Assembly: GCA_003561815.1 (NCBI GenBank)
Contig: PWVP01000202.1
Location: forward strand, 1-32,716
Direction: 5' to 3'
DNA length: 32,716 nucleotides
Source of the DNA: Campylobacterota bacterium
GTDB lineage: Bacteria > Campylobacterota > Campylobacteria > Campylobacterales > SZUA-545
Both the position numbers and the translations under genes were made by a program. The first letter of the stretch is position 1; each line of letters starts with the position of its first letter. Positions 29,760-32,716 of this stretch are shown in pieces. The notes beneath the pieces are model-generated. The model was not told the origin of the DNA and ran no database searches. It worked only from the letters and a program-made list of their open reading frames with translations.

Positions 29760-31667
29760 CTAAATGGCTTTAAGAGTTTGGGGTAGAGAGGGGATGCGTA
29801 GGGTGAAGCGCGCGCCTTTGGCGGTGTTGGCTGCCTCGAGGGTGCCATGAAGCCGCTCTTTGGTCATCATCATGGCGATCGCTAGCCCCATGCCGGAGGT
29901 GCGGCTGAGCTTTTGGCTGACAAAGGGATCAAAAATCGCACCAATCGGCTCTAGGCGGATGCCGCCGCCATTGTCTTCGACGGTGACGGTTAGCCACTCC
30001 TCTGTTAGTGTCAAGTCGATATGGATGGTGCCGTTTTCGGTCTGACGCTCTTTGAAGATATCTAGAGCGTTGTCGATCAAGATGATCATCACATGGCCAA
30101 AGGCGTTGGCGAAGTTGGTGATGCGGATGGACTCGTGGGAGGTGCTGATGCGGATTGTTGCCATGCCCGAGGCGATCTTACCACTGAGCAGGTTTTCGAT
30201 CTCGATGATGTGTTCGATGGGGCAAAAGGGCGCACGGGCGTGATCGTTGGTGTAAAAGCCCTGAAAATCCTCTGTCACCTGATGGATATAAGAGAGGCTA
30301 GAGTGCAGGGACGGCAGGAGTTCATAGATCGCCTCTTTGGCCTCTTGGGGGCTTTTGTGTTCTAGATGGGCCTCCATCTCGGTAAGGAGTGTACCGAGCC
30401 GTACGACGGGGACTTTCCACTGGTGGGTGATGTTGCCCACCGTTTGACCGATGGCGGCAAAGCGCGACTGTAAAAGCAGCAGGCGGCGATCCATCTCACG
30501 CTCCTCTTTGATGCGACGAATGCGCAGCCCCATCGCCAAAGAGAGCAGTACCAGATCAAGCAACACCCCAAAAGGAGCCACCGCCCTAAAGAGCTCCCCC
30601 AAAGTCAAGAGTCCGACAGTCGCCATCAGGGTCACACACAGACTCAAGGCCAAAATCGCCTGACCGATAAGATAATAACCCGATCCTGGGATATGGTGAC
30701 GCATACCGATGAGGGCCACCGGCAGGGTCAAAAAAACAACCACTAGCATCATTAAGCTCACCGCTGGACTAAGCGCGATGAGCCACTCTGGCCACCGATC
30801 TGCCCCTAGTGTGAGCAAAAAGACCCCCGTCAAAAAGAGCAAAAACCCCTGCAGTACACGATGGTAGCGCGGTGCGATCTCTCGGGTTTGGAAAAAGAGC
30901 ATAGCAAAGGCAACCATCCCGATCAGGATCAGAGGTGGCATCATCACCGTGAGCAGCATCCAAGGCGTAGGCGAAAGCCAGGGCAGCAGGATAAAAATGA
31001 AACCGTTTAAGGTGTAATAAAAGATCAAAAACCCCGCCCCCACCACCACATAGGGGAGAAAGATCCAGATGCGCAGCTGAAAAAAGATCATTGTGTTGTA
31101 GATGATCAGCCCTAGCAGCAACCCGCCCATCAGCCCCCAGAGAACCGATTCGACCAAAGTAGCCAGGGAAAACTGCGTTGGGGTGCTGAGGATAAAGTGC
31201 GCTTCGGTTGGCCCGAAATTGACGATGCGGGCATAGAGCGTGAGCCTCTCGTCCGCTTCGAGGATGAGGCCAGCGGCGGGGTAGTTGTGCATCAGCGGTT
31301 TGGCCTCTTTTGGCTGCAAAAGTCCGATGGCGTAGTGTTCGATCGACTGATCTGTGCGGATGAGGTAGAGATCGAGGTAGTTGGTGTTGGCTCTTGGGCT
31401 GTGCAGGATGAAGCGTTGTGTCTCGTTGCTTGGGTTGTGTAGCGTGAAGCGTATCCAGACGGGGTGATCGAGATAGCCAAGATTGTGCCGTGATAGGGGC
31501 TGGTACTCAGCCTCTAGGGCCCCTAAAAGATCGAGTGTGCCCGTGTGATCGTGGTGGACTTGCGAAAAGGGCAGGGTGCTGTTTGGTTTGCTCAGGCTGC
31601 TGAGATCAAACACACTTTGGGCCCAGAGCAGACCCGCAGATAAGAGCACCAGCCAGAGGCTCTTCAA
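29760..31667 (-). CDS. 7TMR-DISM sensor histidine kinase
   Basis: 635 aa. Signal sequence (about 1-16), a periplasmic 7TMR-DISMED2-like beta-sandwich (about 30-165: LDHPVWIRFTLHNPSNE, YLDLYLI), seven membrane helices (about 170-385), then a cytoplasmic kinase. The H-box is GNITHQWKVPV with H415. The N-box has N533 in LIDNALDIFKER, the G1 box is DNGGG (565-569) and the G2 box GMGLA (592-596), so all catalytic motifs are present. The extracellular domain family binds carbohydrates or other small ligands; the signal here is unknown. TTG start overlapping the response-regulator stop by 4 nt (TTGA), which implies coupled, stoichiometric expression. Confidence 0.92.
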   Translation of the reverse strand: MKSLWLVLLSAGLLWAQSVFDLSSLSKPNSTLPFSQVHHDHTGTLDLLGALEAEYQPLSRHNLGYLDHPVWIRFTLHNPSNETQRFILHSPRANTNYLDLYLIRTDQSIEHYAIGLLQPKEAKPLMHNYPAAGLILEADERLTLYARIVNFGPTEAHFILSTPTQFSLATLVESVLWGLMGGLLLGLIIYNTMIFFQLRIWIFLPYVVVGAGFLIFYYTLNGFIFILLPWLSPTPWMLLTVMMPPLILIGMVAFAMLFFQTREIAPRYHRVLQGFLLFLTGVFLLTLGADRWPEWLIALSPAVSLMMLVVVFLTLPVALIGMRHHIPGSGYYLIGQAILALSLCVTLMATVGLLTLGELFRAVAPFGVLLDLVLLSLAMGLRIRRIKEEREMDRRLLLLQSRFAAIGQTVGNITHQWKVPVVRLGTLLTEMEAHLEHKSPQEAKEAIYELLPSLHSSLSYIHQVTEDFQGFYTNDHARAPFCPIEHIIEIENLLSGKIASGMATIRISTSHESIRITNFANAFGHVMIILIDNALDIFKERQTENGTIHIDLTLTEEWLTVTVEDNGGGIRLEPIGAIFDPFVSQKLSRTSGMGLAIAMMMTKERLHGTLEAANTAKGARFTLRIPSLPQTLKAI

Positions 31668-32341
31668 GGCAGCAGATACCCCATCTCTTTGACACAGCTA
31701 AAGCTATCTTTGCCTATCTTCTTGCGCAGGCGCAAAACGAGGTTTCGCAGTGCCTGATTGCTGGCCTGTTCGTTGGGATAGACCCAAGCGGTGATCGCCT
31801 CAAAGCTGACTAGTTTGCCCCGCTGGGACAGTAGCAGCTCTAAGAAGGCCACCTCTTTTCGGCTGAGACTCACCTCGCCCTCTAGGGTGAGAAGTGTTTT
31901 TTGGGTGCGATTGTAGTGGATGGTGTCGGTGATGGGGGTTTGTAGTGCGTCGATCTCGTGAAGGTTGGTGGCGATTTTGCCCAGAGCGGCTTTGAGTTTG
32001 TAGAGCATGACCGGCTTGACCATATAGTCGATGAGGTGCAGCCTGACCGCCTCCATCAGATCGGGTATATCCTGATAGCTACTAATGATCATGATCGGCA
32101 AGGTGCGATCTTGACTGCGTATCCGGGCGGCAAGACTCAGGCCATTTAGCCGGGCCATACGAATATCAAGCAGCACCACATGCACCTCTTCGCGTTCATA
32201 CAGCTCCCATGCGCTTTGCCCATCTTCTGCCACCAGCACACGGCCAAAAAAATACTCCAGCGTTTTGGTCATGGAGCCACGCAGCTGCGCATCATCCTCG
32301 GCATAGAGCACAGTGACTTGCTTTAGATCCTGAATTGACAT
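31664..32341 (-). CDS. OmpR-family response regulator
   Basis: 225 aa. Receiver domain (about 8-120) with acidic pocket E15-D16-D17, phosphoacceptor D59 in LLDIR, S87 and K109 in MVKP. Winged-helix DNA-binding domain (about 140-225: SLSRKEVAFLELLLSQRGKLVSFEAITAWVY, then RNLVLRLRKKIG). It should be phosphorylated by the kinase encoded directly downstream and bind direct repeats. ATG start with a G-rich ribosome site (AGGGGGGAT) about 6-8 nt upstream. First gene of the operon; possible self-regulation through repeats at 32386-32403. Confidence 0.94.
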   Translation of the reverse strand: MSIQDLKQVTVLYAEDDAQLRGSMTKTLEYFFGRVLVAEDGQSAWELYEREEVHVVLLDIRMARLNGLSLAARIRSQDRTLPIMIISSYQDIPDLMEAVRLHLIDYMVKPVMLYKLKAALGKIATNLHEIDALQTPITDTIHYNRTQKTLLTLEGEVSLSRKEVAFLELLLSQRGKLVSFEAITAWVYPNEQASNQALRNLVLRLRKKIGKDSFSCVKEMGYLLP

Positions 32342-32369
32342 GGTTTGATCCCCCCTCTCTTTGGTCCTA

Positions 32370-32375
32370 ATTATT
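32370..32375 (-). promoter_or_regulatory. Putative -10 box of the two-component operon
   Basis: AATAAT on the minus strand, 29 nt upstream of the regulator ATG. The direct repeats at 32386-32403 then fall across the -35 region, as for activator-dependent promoters. A single mismatch-rich hexamer, so weak by itself. Confidence 0.35.
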
Positions 32376-32385
32376 GGGGAGTTAG

Positions 32386-32403
32386 GTTGCTTCCAAGTTG
32401 CTT
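32386..32403. repeat. Direct repeat GTTGCTT, 11-bp period, probable regulator box
   Basis: GTTGCTT occurs at 32386-32392 and 32397-32403, separated by CCAA, so the copies lie 11 bp apart, one helical turn. Tandem half-sites of this spacing are the usual target of OmpR/PhoB-type dimers. The site is in the intergenic region between the regulator gene and the divergent plus-strand gene. Confidence 0.45.
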
Positions 32404-32518
32404 GTTTCTAGCTTTTTTGAAAAATCGCGTCAGTGTGCGCAGAAATTGCAGCTTTGAGACACGGGTGAGACATTGACTCTGTAAGATGGGCGGCAAAATC
32501 CAAACCAAGGAGCAGAAG

Positions 32519-32569
32519 ATGGGACAAGAAGGTTTAAGTTTGCGCATGTTGTGTTATCTAAAGTCATAG
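32519..32569 (+). CDS. 16-codon ORF with a strong ribosome site, possible leader peptide
   Basis: ATG GGA CAA onward encodes MGQEGLSLRMLCYLKS and stops at TAG. AAGGAG sits 6 nt before the ATG, an ideal site, and TAAGAT at 32481-32486 could be its -10 box. No homology is recognised. It lies 110 bp upstream of the next plus-strand gene with two hairpins between, which resembles a leader-peptide or attenuator layout, but the peptide has no run of a single regulated amino acid. Confidence 0.35.
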   Translation: MGQEGLSLRMLCYLKS

Positions 32570-32583
32570 ACTGTGATAGTTAC

Positions 32584-32611
32584 AAGATTTGAAGTTAGTA
32601 CTTCTAATCTT
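32584..32611 (+). promoter_or_regulatory. 28-nt imperfect hairpin in the AT-rich leader
   Basis: AAGATT-T-GAAGT-TAGT-ACTTC-T-AATCTT: 6 + 5 bp stem with one T-T mismatch and a 4-nt loop. It is followed 11 nt later by six T residues (32623-32628) and by a second small hairpin, TAGCT-AAA-AGCTA (32628-32640). It could be an attenuator, an mRNA element or an operator for the downstream gene. The T-tract is too far for a textbook terminator. Confidence 0.4.
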
Positions 32612-32679
32612 AAAAGAATATATTTTTTAGCTAAAAGCTAGGTTATATATTCATAAATTTATTATACGAAGGAGAAGGA

Positions 32680-32716
32680 ATGAAACAGGCATTCATAAAG
32701 TTTTTAGCAATATTGA
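32680..32716 (+). CDS. Start of a probable secreted protein gene (partial)
   Basis: Only 12 codons are in the window: MKQAFIKFLAIL, a basic n-region followed by a hydrophobic stretch, typical of a signal peptide. The ribosome site AAGGAGAAGGA is directly upstream. It is the only gene of normal appearance on the plus strand and is divergent from the response regulator, in DNA far richer in A+T than the rest of the window. TATATA-like sequence near 32643 may be its -10 box. Identity cannot be told. Confidence 0.6.
   Translation, partial: MKQAFIKFLAIL

Noticed and set aside
29760-32341. Two-component system as part of a novel defence or signalling island
   Set aside because: Both proteins have all standard motifs of known families; nothing in the window links them to defence.
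1-32716. CRISPR arrays, insertion sequences, transposases, toxin-antitoxin or phage genes
   Set aside because: No regularly spaced repeats, terminal inverted repeats or protein motifs of these kinds were seen.

Overview
The window looks like a chromosome segment of a high-GC member of the Campylobacterota (Epsilonproteobacteria). The evidence is: a succinate dehydrogenase/fumarate reductase with an HdrB-like E subunit (sdhA-sdhB-sdhE); a c-type ATP synthase subunit carrying a signal-like N-terminus and standing alone; the order purD-RDD-lptD-mlaD-phosphoribosyltransferase-pnp; a 7TMR-DISM sensor kinase; an OprD-like porin; and promoters with a good -10 box but mostly no clear -35 box. The genus cannot be fixed from sequence alone. 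All genes but those at the extreme right lie on the minus strand, so operons read right to left. GTG and TTG starts are frequent. Four-base stop/start overlaps (ATGA, TTGA) are the usual gene junction.

Left (1-4250): sdhA, sdhB and a truncated sdhE form a type E, quinone-linked succinate/fumarate enzyme with no Tat signal on sdhA. Next to it is a separately promoted gene whose product resembles an SdhB N-terminus joined to an HdrB-like C-terminus, with nearly all cluster ligands lost.

Alpha-glucan block (4306-17194): an operon starting at about 15055 encodes a sugar-nucleotidyltransferase/phosphomannomutase-like fusion, two GH57 enzymes, a GalT-like nucleotidylyltransferase, a DUF4912 protein, a GH57 branching enzyme and a ROK glucokinase. 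Upstream are a small unknown gene with a textbook sigma-70 promoter and a GT35 alpha-glucan phosphorylase-like gene. Together these suggest synthesis, debranching/transfer and mobilisation of a glycogen-like polymer using GH57 rather than GH13 enzymes. Three members have lost canonical active-site residues: the phosphorylase lacks the PLP lysine, the mutase half lacks TASHNP, and the GalT lacks its first zinc Cys pair.

Middle (17276-25781): tRNA-Leu(GAG), atpE with a strong terminator, and the tightly packed purD-RDD-lptD-mlaD-PRTase-pnp operon, which mixes purine synthesis, outer-membrane assembly/lipid transport and RNA turnover.

Right (26035-32716): a second FrdA/NadB-like flavoprotein paired with a [2Fe-2S] ferredoxin, a small Cys-rich BFD-like protein, an OprD-like porin, and a histidine kinase/OmpR-type regulator pair. 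Upstream of the regulator are direct repeats with an 11-bp period. Beyond it the sequence becomes markedly AT-rich and holds a 16-codon leader-like ORF, two hairpins and the start of a divergent (+) gene encoding a probable secreted protein.
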